A program made the position numbers and the translations under genes. Below are positions 51,571-62,727 of a stretch of 64,000 nucleotides of DNA, piece after piece. A model generated the notes under the pieces. The model was given only the letters and a program-made list of their open reading frames with translations, was not told the origin of the DNA and ran no database searches. Origin of the DNA: Dendrophyllia cribrosa (lineage: Eukaryota; Cnidaria; Anthozoa; Scleractinia; Dendrophylliidae); assembly GCA_024195265.1 (NCBI GenBank), contig JAJLRJ010000008.1, positions 8,088,988-8,152,987 on the forward strand, written 5' to 3'. The stretch's first letter is position 1, and each line of letters starts with the position of its first letter.

Positions 51571-52604
51571 AACACGTTTCCATGACCGTACGTGCCCTAT
51601 GCTCACACTCGTGATATGCTCGCTCGTGATATGGCCGATATCACGGACCCTAGTTGCAAAAAAGTTTTGAAATATACTGGCTTAGACAAATCAAAGCGTC
51701 CCTAATAAACAATCTGCTAATAAAGTCGTTGTGCGTTTTCTTTTCTAGATTTTAAATATCATGCACATAGAAAATAAGTTAGACGTAAGATTAGAAAGAC
51801 GTATATCTGATGTGAATCTTTGATAACAGCATGTACGTTGGAAACGGTATATTGAATATTTGAATGACAGTAAGTTTTTGGATCCGTTTCGAGCAGCAAT
51901 AGTCATCATATAGACAAACTATAACTACAAGGAAGGACACCACACCACTCCCCTCGGTATGGTCATTACCTTACGCATGCGCACAACCATGTCACCCTGG
52001 TAGTGGCAGCCATCGACAGCGCTGTTTCGTCCTGGTTAGGACTCATCAGCATGGCATAGCCAGACGCAAGGGTCTCATGTAAAATCATCGGGGAATATGG
52101 CCGTGCGCACGTGCAGGGTACTGGCCAGACCACGGGGTTGGTGTTCGAGTGTGTCCTTTGCTTTTTTTCGTTTATTTAATCATATAGGCTGCGTTTCTTT
52201 AGGGAGAATCCGACATCGGATTTGTGATCTCAGATCATATGCATTTTTCATGACCAAAAAACCGGAAAATCCGACCATTTTACGTGAAAAAACCGTTGGT
52301 ATGCAAATAATCATTGAAATTGTGAAAGAAACGAAACAGCAAACGGAACGAGTTAAGTGGCACGAAAGACCGCTTGTCAGATGCAATTTTTTTCGAATTC
52401 ATTCCCCTAAAAACACTCAGATCACGAATCTTAAAAATCCGGATTTAGATCAGTTGATCTGATGAATCTCGCTGGAATATGGATTCAACGGATTCATAAT
52501 CCATTTTTGAATCCCAAACCCTTTTTTGGATTCAATTCCCCCCCAAAAAAGCAGCCATATTTCTTGGACAATACCAGTTACAGACCAGTATAACCTGGTG
52601 GTCA
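51571..52604. other. 3' flank of the XK-related gene, no gene seen
   Basis: The 121-residue frame at 52097 on the plus strand has no family resemblance and overlaps repeat-like sequence (AATCCGACATCGGATTTGTG, and GGATTCAACGGATTCATAATCC near 52480). The 3' untranslated region of the minus-strand XK-related gene should be here. Confidence 0.4.
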
Positions 52605-55600
52605 TCACACGTATACACCATAACTTGTTGTGCCAATCAAAACTTCAGATTGAGTCCTACGCTGCTGACGTTCTACCGCTGACCTCTTTCCATTGTCTTT
52701 GCCGAGTATCCGCTCCCTCGTTTCCATATGGCTCGCGGAGTTGTGGGTAAAATCATAAGTATGCCTTTTGTTAGGAACCGGATCAAGGACCGTGTTACCA
52801 TGGTTACGTGTTTTGTTCTCTGCGTTCTTAAAGAGTATAGCATTTGGAAAATTATTTTTCGGTTTGTAGCCGGAATGCACGACATTAGGAAGACTTACAG
52901 TTTTCCCGCTGGACTCCTTTCTCCTAATCCCGTCACTTGTTCCGTGATATTCACTGTTCCATTGGCGACTGGGTAAGCTGTCTGCAGATAACATGTGTCT
53001 TTTATTTCCAAACGCATGGTCTTCATGGAAAAGTTGAAAGTCTTCATCAGACGAAAGTCTCACAGACGAGAATCTACCCGGAGCGAGCTCTTTCGAGAGA
53101 AATCTCTTCATACGCTTTCGCCTCATATAGCTCTCTCGTGCGGGCACAACACTGTTTCGTTCGGGACCAAATACACGAGCATTTAGGCTGTCTGCACTGG
53201 AATTTAACACTTGTTTTTTAGAAGTGTCATTTTCTGCTTTCTCTTGCAACTCATTCGTCGAAGTGTCCTGGTTAGGAGAGGAGAGATCCTCATCTTCAGG
53301 AATACACGCATTTAAAGCTGCCTCAGTGTTGAGTAAAAATGTCTCCTCCACATCTTCCTGTATTTTTGCCATCCGATCTATCGAGCGTCGAAGAGAACCG
53401 TACTTTCCTGGCCTAAGACTACTGACAACAAAGTTATCGAACTCTTTTCTCTTGGATCGTCGATTTTTGCGGTCTCTTCTTCGTCTATGCAGTGATCGCG
53501 GGCTTCTTGCTAACTGCGAAAAGTCGAACGTGTGTCTTTTATTTGTGTCATCCGCCTCTGGAGAAGGAGAAGACTGGAAACCACTCGTCCCAGTCTCTAT
53601 CTCGTCACACGAGCGATGCCGCGCCCTTCTGGGGATGCTGTCACAGCTTACGTCAGTAGACTCGCTTTCATGTCCGTCCTCTCGCTCGGACACAGACCCA
53701 TTCCGCGCAGACCCTTGCGCTCCCTCGCCCAACTTATTTTCACTTTCCACTTTCTCCTCAGACGACAAGCTGCTCCCGGCTTCTCTGTTCCTTCTTTTCA
53801 AGCTGGAGGATGGCGTAGACGGGGCGTCCATTAACAGCTCTATCAACTTATAGTCGTCTTCATTTGATGGAGAAATTACCCGCGATTTCTCTGGCGATTC
53901 TTTAGAGTTCTCTTTAAACACACCTCGCCTGCCATCGTTATATAATTTAGGAAACTGTGCGTTAACATTGGATTTTTGTGGGGTGGAAGCTGCAGAATTT
54001 ATATCTGGTTCGTCAGAAGCGCTAACGCTGGCTTTCGCTGGCGAATCCCTCTCATCGGAAAAAATTCCCTCGTCCGCGGCCCTTGGAGTTAATTCACCTG
54101 AACGCGTTTTGTTGACGCTAACTCCAGAACATCCGGGTCCTTCATCGGCAAATACTATGCTATCTAGTGAGCTCCGTGAGCTCTCGGAGGACAGCGAGAT
54201 GCAGTCGGAAGACACGAGACTATATCGATGACCGAAACTCAACGAACCGTAATTGATTTTTTCCAGTTTCTCTTCGCAATCCTCTACAGAGTCCTCGCCG
54301 TACGCCTGTTGGTCCGGGTGAAACCAGCTGATAATCTCTCGTGAAGTGGGACTTTTTGGCGAGGTCGGGTTCATGTCCTTTTGGAAATCTAGACTTCGTC
54401 GAGTTTCGAAACCCCTAGGTGTTGTATCTTCCGCAGCAGTTACAATATTCTCATTGTCGCTGTCCGAAGTCCTTTCAGGCACAATTCTCGCTGTTTTTTC
54501 TGAACTTTGAGCAACCTCGTCTATTGCTTCCATGTCAAACTCATTTAACGTGACCACAGAAGAGTTCGAAATGGGACTCATCACCTCTGGAGTTGCGCCC
54601 GTCACCATGATTCTTGGAAGATTACTTGTGATCAGCGGATGTCTGGAGTTGAACATGCCAAGAGAGCGTGAGGGTGTGCTGTGAACGAGAACAGAAGAGG
54701 TGTGGTTTCCTATCGCTCCCTGCAAAATCTCCTGTGAAGCACTACGCGAAAGAAGTTGTAGTTCCAGGGCAGGATATGCCTGATGGTTTTCACTGTGGTC
54801 CAAGTTTCTTATCAAACCTTCGCCTGTAATCGTGTCTTCCTTTGACTCTTTAATGCTGCAACAACCACAACAAAGCCAAGTGTGGGTTCTCTGGCCTTCG
54901 AAATCAAACGTTCTCTTTTGCAGACAGATCCCTTGAACTGGCAAACTGGGATGATAGAAGCGATAGTACAGCACCATACACAGTATGCCCAACACCATCC
55001 CTCCCCACACCACCCCCAACGCTACGAAGGCCATTATCCCTTGCAAAGTTCTATGTGGATACCACATGGAGACGAACAGAGAATTCTCGACTAAGATAAT
55101 GGAGTAGAACAAGACGACGCGTTTGCGAGTCATGCCTTCACGTGTGTTGAAAAAGCAAAATATGTACATGAATCCGATCACAGCGCAGAACAGTTTCTCA
55201 CGGCAGGGGTGCTCTTTACCGTCATCATCGGTACAAAAGCGAGTCCGCTGACAGATCAGCCACATAGTCATCATAAGCCAATGTGCGCCCACGGCAACAA
55301 AAAGCCATTCTTGGAAGTAGGACGCAAATAGAACCATGGCAACCACGCGTGATGTCACCATGGAGGCTCGCCACAGTAATTGGAAAATCAAGCCTGGGAG
55401 CGTAAGTTTGTAGCCTTGTTTTCTAAAGTCACGTAAAGATTTACTGTACGCCAGAATGGCCCAGATCATTGAGATCAGAGAACTCCCCGCAGTGAAAGCA
55501 ATGAGCCAATCAGTTTTCCACTCAAATGGTTGCCGTTGTAATAAGATGTAAAACTGAAGGACAAGTTGAGGGGCTGATTCTAAGAAACATTGAAGAAGTC

Positions 55601-58600
55601 TTAACATGCTAATGTCACGCCATTCGCCCAGGAACGCGGCAAATTCCAGAATGCTCGCGTTTTTTTTGCGTGCTTTCCAGGCACTCTTGATAACGTTCCA
55701 GTATCTATAAGACAAAACAAAACAAAAATAAACATCCCAGGCTTACGGATCTGTAGCTGTTTGTTATCAACACTGTAGAACTGAGTATAAAGAACAGTTT
55801 TTAGGAGACAAAACCAAAGTTATTTCATGATAACTAGCCAGTCATAGCGTGGGTTTTAAGCGCGGGAAAATTCGCGAGCGTCGTTGAAGAGGGCGAGTAA
55901 TATTTCTTTTCTCTCATGGAAAGTAGAGCTGAGCGAGAACGGGTTATGCATCGGCCAATTCCAGCAGCACCCATGTCGCTCCCCCCCCCCCCCCCCCTTC
56001 CCAGGGGACAACACCGAGCATTAGTATTTTGGAAAAAAATTGGCAAATGCCCCATGACGAGGACAAAAAAGCTGTGCAAATGCCCCAGGGTATAGTAAAA
56101 AAAAAGGAAAATTCTTGGAATCTAGACTCACCCACAAGTTATTTGAAGGCAAACTAAGTCGACACTGAACAGAGAAGTGTTTTCCCTCATATTTCCTCTA
56201 GTTACCGATGGAGCCAGGATTCTTTGAGGTCGAAAACATGCCCGACCCCCCAGGATTCGAACGTGAGCAAATGTATAACGGGGGGGGGGGCACTGCTGGA
56301 ATGACTGATGTGTTAGGTTTGCGGTTTCACTGAAATTCCACCAGTTCAGGTCATTATATTATAGATTTAATTATAGATCAATTGATGGTGGGTTGAACCA
56401 GTTATAACGCATGACAGCACATTCATTTATCTACAAACGTCATAGTGAATATTTGCTTATTATAAATAAACCGAAATAATGACTAACTAACACACCCAAT
56501 CTATGATTAAGATTGCTATCTCACCGTCCTTAATTAATCCGCTAAGATAAAAGTGATTTTAACTTCGTGCTACATCAATATGTCAACAGGAGTACAATTA
56601 ACCAAAGAAAAAGCTTTCAGTGAATAACAAAAGGCGTAGGTGCTCCAACGAAGAAATACAAAAACCCTACTTAACAATAATCATTGATAATAAAATAGCT
56701 CGCGGTCAGATGCAAAACGCAAGGAATAAAAATACGCTTTGTATTAAAATGCATTGGTATGAGATCGGGAACTTTGCAAAATAAGAAAAATTTCGGACAA
56801 CGCGTTTCACGGGATTATAAAAAGTTTCTATGATCGACGGAATTTCGGTGCAGTTTTTCTTTTGTTTCGTTGCGTTTCTGAAGAAATCTATTGAATAAAA
56901 CATTCAAAAAAGATGAACAGAACAGAAAGTTATATGCACAAGGTCTTTTTCCTTACTTTATGTTTTTAGCGGTTTTTAAATAGTGTTCCACTGTTTTACA
57001 ATAAGGCGGATGCACATAAACTAACAACGATAGAAAGACAAACAGAAAAAAAAAAAAAAAAGACAAAACAATATTCCAACATAATCACGAAGCGCATTTG
57101 CATTCAAATAAAGTGGAAGCAATTTAAGCTGCCAGCTTTTTAAACATTTATATTCTTAGATGCACGAACTCTCGAATCAAACTACAGTAGTTTGTACATT
57201 GGTAGTTTTCGCGCCAACAAACTGTTAAGTTAATCATTAAAAGAAAACGAAATAGAAATCGCGATAATATCACAAGATAACAAGACGGCAAAACATCAGT
57301 TGTGAATATTCATGTTGACCTCCTGCAGAAAGCCTAATAGTGTATTTGTGTGAGAAAGAAAAAGATCAAAATCTTAGTTCTTGGAACGGCACACAGCTGA
57401 AATGATCTTTTGGTGTCGCACGGAAAGGCGATCAACCTCGATGAAGCTTAGCAGTTTGCACTCATTTTTATGCAAAAACCAGAAATATAATAGCTGAACA
57501 GATGCCAGACAACGGGTAGTTTAGGCAGCTCAAACTGGTTTCATCATTACAAGACGCGAAGACAGTTATTCGCATAATGCACCGCGTGGTTTCTGGTGGT
57601 CTTTTGTCGCAAGAAAGATACAGCAGGAAATAGATGGAATATTGGAAATCGAAGACACATTGATGAAAATACTCATAATTTTCCGCCCGGACGTCAAGTT
57701 CTACATGAATAAACAAAAGTTTAATGAAACCTGTATGGTAATCTATCAATCGAACTGCCCGTAATGAATTACTGTAATCATTACAGTAGGGGACAAGAAA
57801 TATGTGTAGAATTGCGGAATTTGAAACGATTACATGTGAAAGGTTATCTTTTAAATCTTTTTTGATTCCTTTCTGATGCCAAGAAAATGTGTTTTGAAGG
57901 AAAGCGCTTTGTTGAAGTTCAATGAAGTTTATTTTGGACAAACAAGGCTATAGAAAACCAATCTTTTTCTACAAATATTAAAGCATTAATAGCTTTAAGC
58001 TTATATATTGGCGACCGCGCAAAACTTATCTTAAAAAGTTTTAAATAAACTATTGCTATGGGTTCAAACTGGAAATATTATAGCAAGATACATGGTGTAA
58101 ATTAATGGCACTTTGAAAGTTTGAGCTGTCAAGCTTGAATGCAAATGATCAAGAGAAATTTTCTTATCTTCGTTTGGCAATATTAGCTTGACAAATACAT
58201 CTCAGTGTTGCAATTGCGAAAGACGATCCATACCTCGACATATCAAAAGATGTAATACGTTGACCGGGTCAAAATTCTAAAGTCAGTTCGTCATTAAGTT
58301 CCTTTATGAAATAACGGCTTAGAGAAGTAAGGAATGCGTTAATTGCCTTGCTATATTGACCATCTCTTTGCTTGTAATTAAGAGCGAGCTGAGTGCGCGA
58401 ACATCGCTAAGTGAATCCGGAAATATTCTCAAACCGCAAAGACAAGACATGAATGATAAGTTCCGACGAAAGGAAATAAAAACATAACAACAACAATCAA
58501 GACTTATTCTTGTCTCTGGATCGATGGAAGCCCTGTACAACGCCAGGTTAAACGTGGCTTTTCATTTAAATATTCTATCTTACCTCCAAACTGGTCCCAG

Positions 58601-58981
58601 CTGCAAGACATGTAAAACATTGGTGAAGCAAGATTGCCTTTTACCATCTTCCAAAAGCCATTTCGCCGAGAACAATTGCATTGCAAATGAAGCCACAGAC
58701 AAGAAAACCAGACTAAGAACAAACCACCAAACATTACGTTCCCTGTAGTACTTAACACATATAAGTAAATCTGTAACAACGTCCGCTATATATGTTAAAA
58801 GCGACACATAGGTCCATAAGTCGTCGGCCAGATGAGTCGTGCGTCCTTCGAAGGGATTTTTCAGGTTTAGCTGTTGCGGAGTTGATGCGCCATTCTGCTC
58901 TTCCGTTCCTCTATAGGATAGTTTGTTTGGGACTGTTTCGCTACCATTAGAATGTCTCGCCGTCAAATCTTCGTTCTCCAT
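52605..58981 (-). CDS. XK-related (XKR) family membrane protein with long C-terminal tail
   Basis: Two coding exons on the minus strand: 58981-58584 (132 codons plus 2 bases, donor GAG|GTAAGA) and 55704-52605 (acceptor TTATAG), in frame, 1165 residues. The hydrophobic XK domain spans about residues 50-385. It has LWTYVSLLTYIADVVTDLLI, the QLGPVWRYW motif across the splice, LRLLQCFLESAPQLVLQFYI (the most conserved XKR block), FNTREG and a final LYYRFYHPS. XKR proteins are plasma-membrane proteins; some vertebrate members become phosphatidylserine scramblases after caspase cleavage. Closest in look to XKR4/6/7. The tail of about 780 residues is Ser/Asp/Glu/Arg-rich and disordered, much longer than in vertebrate XKRs (whole proteins about 400-650). 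It repeats KRHTFDF/KRHTYDF and ADSL motifs and ends YGVYV, a possible PDZ ligand. A likely untranslated 5' exon joins at the acceptor near 58999. Scramblase activity is not shown by sequence. Confidence 0.9.
55953..56306. mobile_element. Poly-C/G MITE relative, XKR intron 1
   Basis: ATTCCAGCAGCACCCATG with a C run at 55980-55997 faces a G run at 56280-56290 followed by CACTGCTGGAAT. This is the inverted-repeat layout of the element at 31361-31690, with more divergence. Confidence 0.55.
56307..58583 (-). other. Remainder of XKR intron 1
   Basis: AT-rich sequence without recognised exons. A 157-residue minus-strand frame at 57468-57941 has no family match and no flanking splice logic. A poly-A run lies at about 57046-57062. 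Confidence 0.45.
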
Positions 58982-59465
58982 TATTACCGCTCTCGACGCC
59001 TAAAGAATAACAAAATTTTTAACGGTAAAAAGTCAAAATGAAAAAGTTCAACCTTGTCAGCGGTTTCCCAAGATAACACACACATTTCCATGTAAACGTC
59101 TTCAAATGCCTTGTTGAAATTTCAAGGAACTGACCAAATACTGTCGAACCCCGCTTTACGGCCGGGCACCCAGTTATTACAGACAGTTATTTTGCCGGAT
59201 ACCGACCGAAATCCCATACATCTTCTCTAAAATTTGCCCGTTTGATACGGACACCCGTTAATACGGACAACGGACAGTTTTTCCCGTCCAGACTAAAACA
59301 ATCTCATACAAAGTCTGCCAAGAAAGTTAAAACCTCGCCAGTTAATACGGACAAACTGGATAATTCTACATTTAATGTGTCGTGCAAGAGTTCAATTTTT
59401 TAAGCATATATAAGCATATATACTACACACATGCTTTTGTCTAGTCAAAATTATTTAGAGTCTTA

Positions 59466-59711
59466 AGCCCCATTCACACCAACGGTTAAACATGTTTAAA
59501 TGTTGTTTAGTTAAACTGCGTTTTTAGTCTCTATCTTGAACGTTTTGAAATGTATATGACTCAAACTACCTGGAATGGTAATAAAGTCAATAAAGTTTCT
59601 TTCAGTAAAGATTTCACTCCAAATATTACGGGAGGTTAGCAGGTATATTTCTAAACCTGTTTTAAACTAAACAACATTTAAACATGTTTAAGCGTTGGTG
59701 TGAATGGGGTA
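59466..59711. mobile_element. 246-bp MITE with CCCCATTCACACCAACG ends, TTA target
   Basis: AGCCCCATTCACACCAACG and CGTTGGTGTGAATGGGGTA are inverted, followed inward by TTAAACATGTTTAAATGTTG on both sides. TTA flanks each edge (59463-59465 and 59712-59714). A half copy is at 15984-16080. Confidence 0.8.
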
Positions 59712-59737
59712 TTAGTCTTAGTGGGGTAAGATGTACG

Positions 59738-60063
59738 CCCGGGGAAGGGGGAGGGGAACTCGGGTATATTTTGAGTGGGTATGTGCCGCCCTGGTCTCCA
59801 AATTTGGACCCCGTTTCAGAAAGAATTTGCACTCAAAATGATACCCCGTTCTAGAAATAGGTCAATTTTTAATACCCCGTTCTAGAAAAAATGGCTGCAG
59901 ATAATCTGAAGCTTTCGTGCGTTCGAAATATTATACCCCGTTCTAGGAAACGTCTCTAAAATGGATACCCCGTTCTAGATCAGGAGTCCCAAAAATATAT
60001 CACGACCCCGTTGGGCGGCACATACCCGTGTAGGTATTTTGGGGGAGTACCCACCCCGGGGAT
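59738..60063. mobile_element. GC-ended element with four ATACCCCGTTCTAG repeats
   Basis: The ends CCCGGGGAAGGGGGAGGGGA and GGGGGAGTACCCACCCCGGGG are inverted. The internal 14-bp unit ATACCCCGTTCTAG occurs four times (about 59860, 59871-59886, 59933 and 59966), and GACCCCGTT twice more. A partial relative starts at 61588 (CCCGGGGGGGACTCCCATAT). Confidence 0.6.
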
Positions 60064-60361
60064 GTACGTAGATGTGATAATTTGTTGCAGTTTCCCGAAC
60101 AATAGAACGCTTAAATTACATGACATTCAGCTCAGAAGAACCCGCTTTTAAAATACGGAAACCCCGTTAAGTTTCCGTGGTCTCTTCGGTGTCGGTATAG
60201 GGATGATATCTGTTTACAAACATTCTTTTTGTTATTCATATGTGCCAGCCACTGGAACAAAAGAACCCTTTGTTTCGGCAGCCAATAAGGCTCTGGTTGG
60301 CACATTAATAACAATTGGTGACGTCATTGATATCTTCCCTATTAACGGGGTTTGACTGTAA

Positions 60362-62300
60362 TGCAAATTTCGTAATCGCTATTCATCTCCCCCAGAAAAT
60401 CAGTTAATTAATCAATCAGACAAATGCTGCTATTCCACAGCCAGACTGATTTCGTTGCGGAAACCTGAAAGCAAAATGTATCGCTGGCTTGCATCTACAG
60501 AAAGATGATGAAAAAATAGGATTAACTCCATTCAATAGCAATAAATAAAAAAAATAATTGAATAAATAAATGAATAAATTAATTATTAATAATGACACTT
60601 TATGAATGAGTTGGATTTTAAAATTTGGTATCAACTAAGTTGCCATTGTGATGGAGAGATTCGACAGCTGGCTGCTTCATTCGAGCGTTATCGGATCACA
60701 AATGATCATAGAGCGTAATGCTTAGTTCCATACCAAAATATTGCCCCCTGAAAGGAGACATTTGCTCCGGGCGTGCGCGTTACTAAAATGAACTACTGCC
60801 TATGCGCAGGTGAGCTCGAACGGCTTGGGCGCTAGTCCGCGCAAGTCACCAATAGAAGCCAAAATGGGCTCAGTCGAAGCATATTGCACTGAAAAAATGG
60901 CAAAATGACGGGATTTTTTTCGCTCCAACTAAATCATATTTCCCACCAAAATGTTCACTAGATCTCAGTCTCTTTAAACCCGAGTGTGGATGCTGGCATT
61001 ACGCCTATTAAAATGAGTTATACCGCTAAAAGCGATGACCGCGCGGTTGAACTCCATACAAGCCTTTACGTGACATTGGTCACTTCAAGGTCAAAATGAC
61101 GGGACTTTTTTTTAGGTTATTAAAATATTTTAACGTTTCCAGATAGAATGATAACCAAATTACTGAAATCCGAGGGTGGATTTCCGAAAAGTAATTCATA
61201 AATGGGCGAAATTTTGATTTTCCCTTCAAAAAATGGCGTTTTCGCTGTGATTTTAAGGGCCAAATTGGGGGTCTTGGGACGAGTTAAAAGATTAGAGGCA
61301 AATGTCATCCAATTCTTTGTCATGAATTCCTTCTGTTACTGTCCCTGTGCCCCCCCCCCCCCCCCCCTCCGGCAACCCCCGGAACAAAGTCGGCCCTTGT
61401 GGCTTGATGGTGGGGAACTTTACAAAGTAAATTATGAAGTCGAACCTCCACTTTTCCAAAAAAAAAATTCCCGTCAAATCATTATAGTTGAAACCTCTCG
61501 TAAGCGACCGCAACTAAATACAACAATGGCGGTTTGAATGTTCTATTATTTTTAACCTCCGGTAAGCCACCCTATTTCCATATTTTGGTCCCGGGGGGGA
61601 CTCCCATATAAAAATGACGGGGGTGCTCGTCGGAAATTTTTGAAAACATCCTAAAAGGTACCAGTATCTCGTTTGATGGACACGGCTCAAAAGAAGTTTT
61701 ACCCCTAAGAGGTACCAATTTTAAAACAACACATGTCATATTCTAGCGCAAGTTAGTTCAGTAAAAGTCCACTGAAACATTGATGATGCCATTACTCAGT
61801 TGCCAGGGTTTATTAATTAGAGGAGTAGAAGACATAACTTGTGAATAATACATTTTGCCGGATATCAGTATCGCTGGCGTTCTGTAAATTCACTATTGAA
61901 ACGGCTAAGCAATAGTGAAAGAAAACTTACAAACACTCTTTTCTTGTCGAGAAAAAAAATTGCCGAGACGATTATTTATAATCGCATCGGAGAAAATATA
62001 CTTATATTTCAATTACTTTAAATTTTATAACTGTTGTTAAGAGATGCATGTATTTTAAGTCTAGATCAAAGAGAAGTTCATCCGAGAAGCTCATAGTGTA
62101 TCTCTTTATTTTCTTCTAAGCTAAGTTTGACAATTCGTTATTTTAACTCAGTTTCCTAGTTGCAAGTCGACGATCTTTATCGTAATCCAGCCATAACAGT
62201 TTCTGTTATAAACCTAGCTTCCATAATTAACACCAAGCCGGCCCTAAAAAATATAAACTGACTATTACTCACAAACACGGACGAAAACAAATAAAAACAT
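60362..62300. other. Intergenic, fragments of repeats only
   Basis: It contains a C run at 61351-61366, an AAACCTCTCGTAAGCGACCGC fragment like the one at about 46010-46080, and half of the GC-ended element at 61588. No exon is supported. Confidence 0.4.
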
Positions 62301-62324
62301 TCAAACTACGGTGGCCGAAGGGTG

Positions 62325-62450
62325 TCAGTAAAACGCGGGGTCGGGGCCGGGGTCGGGGTGGGATTAGGTCTAGGATTAGGTATGGGATTAAATATAATCC
62401 CTTTACCTAATCCTAACACTATGCCTAATCCCATACCAAGAGAAAATAAT
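62325..62450. repeat. GATTAGG-rich inverted repeat
   Basis: GGGGTCGGGG units, then GGATTAGGTCTAGGATTAGG and TATGGGATTA, are mirrored by TAATCCCTTTACCTAATCC and ATGCCTAATCCCATACC. The motif recalls but does not equal the TTAGGG telomere repeat. Confidence 0.5.
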
Positions 62451-62475
62451 TGGACAGAGAGGGAGTCTCCCAGTA

Positions 62476-62727
62476 ATGAGTTTGGGATATCTTAATTGCA
62501 AAAAAGTTATTTTTAGTAACAATGCGGACCACGCGAAAACATTTTCCGGTGAGCTGGTTGACTTCCGGAAGACTCGCTTTCATGAATCAGCGCGTCAAGC
62601 CAGGCGGAGTCAGCAAATTAAAAAAATGGCGACCATCGCGGTCGTAATTTCGCATGTGAAAAAGAAATTAAAATGGTCCTGTTTGAGCAAAGAACGTTAT
62701 ATAGTATCACAGCGGCTGGATACATAG
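62476..62727 (+). other. Unsupported small frame with a promoter-like start
   Basis: An 83-residue plus-strand frame. An inner ATG at about 62628 has a good context (AAAAATGGCG) and reads MATIAVVISHVKKKLKWSCL. TTCCGG motifs lie upstream. No family is recognised and no donor site is obvious. It could be a first exon of a gene to the right or chance. Confidence 0.2.

Larger units (their letters stand above)
59140..60361. mobile_element. 1.2-kb element with TACTGTCGAACCCCG ends, carrying nested insertions
   Basis: TACTGTCGAACCCCGCTTTA at the left pairs with TTAACGGGGTTTGACTGTA at the right. A CAGTCAAACCCCG-type end is common in pogo/Tigger-like elements. Subterminal TTAATACGGACA repeats occur on the left. 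No transposase is readable. Two other elements lie inside (59466-59711 and 59738-60063). Confidence 0.6.

Noticed and set aside
52937..53853. Plus-strand frames opposite the XKR tail (209, 100 and 94 residues)
   Set aside because: They are antisense to a long Ser/Arg-rich coding exon, which commonly leaves the opposite strand open. No family features.
57468..57941. 157-residue minus-strand frame in XKR intron 1
   Set aside because: No family resemblance, no supporting splice sites and AT-driven composition. Probably chance, though an unrelated exon cannot be excluded.
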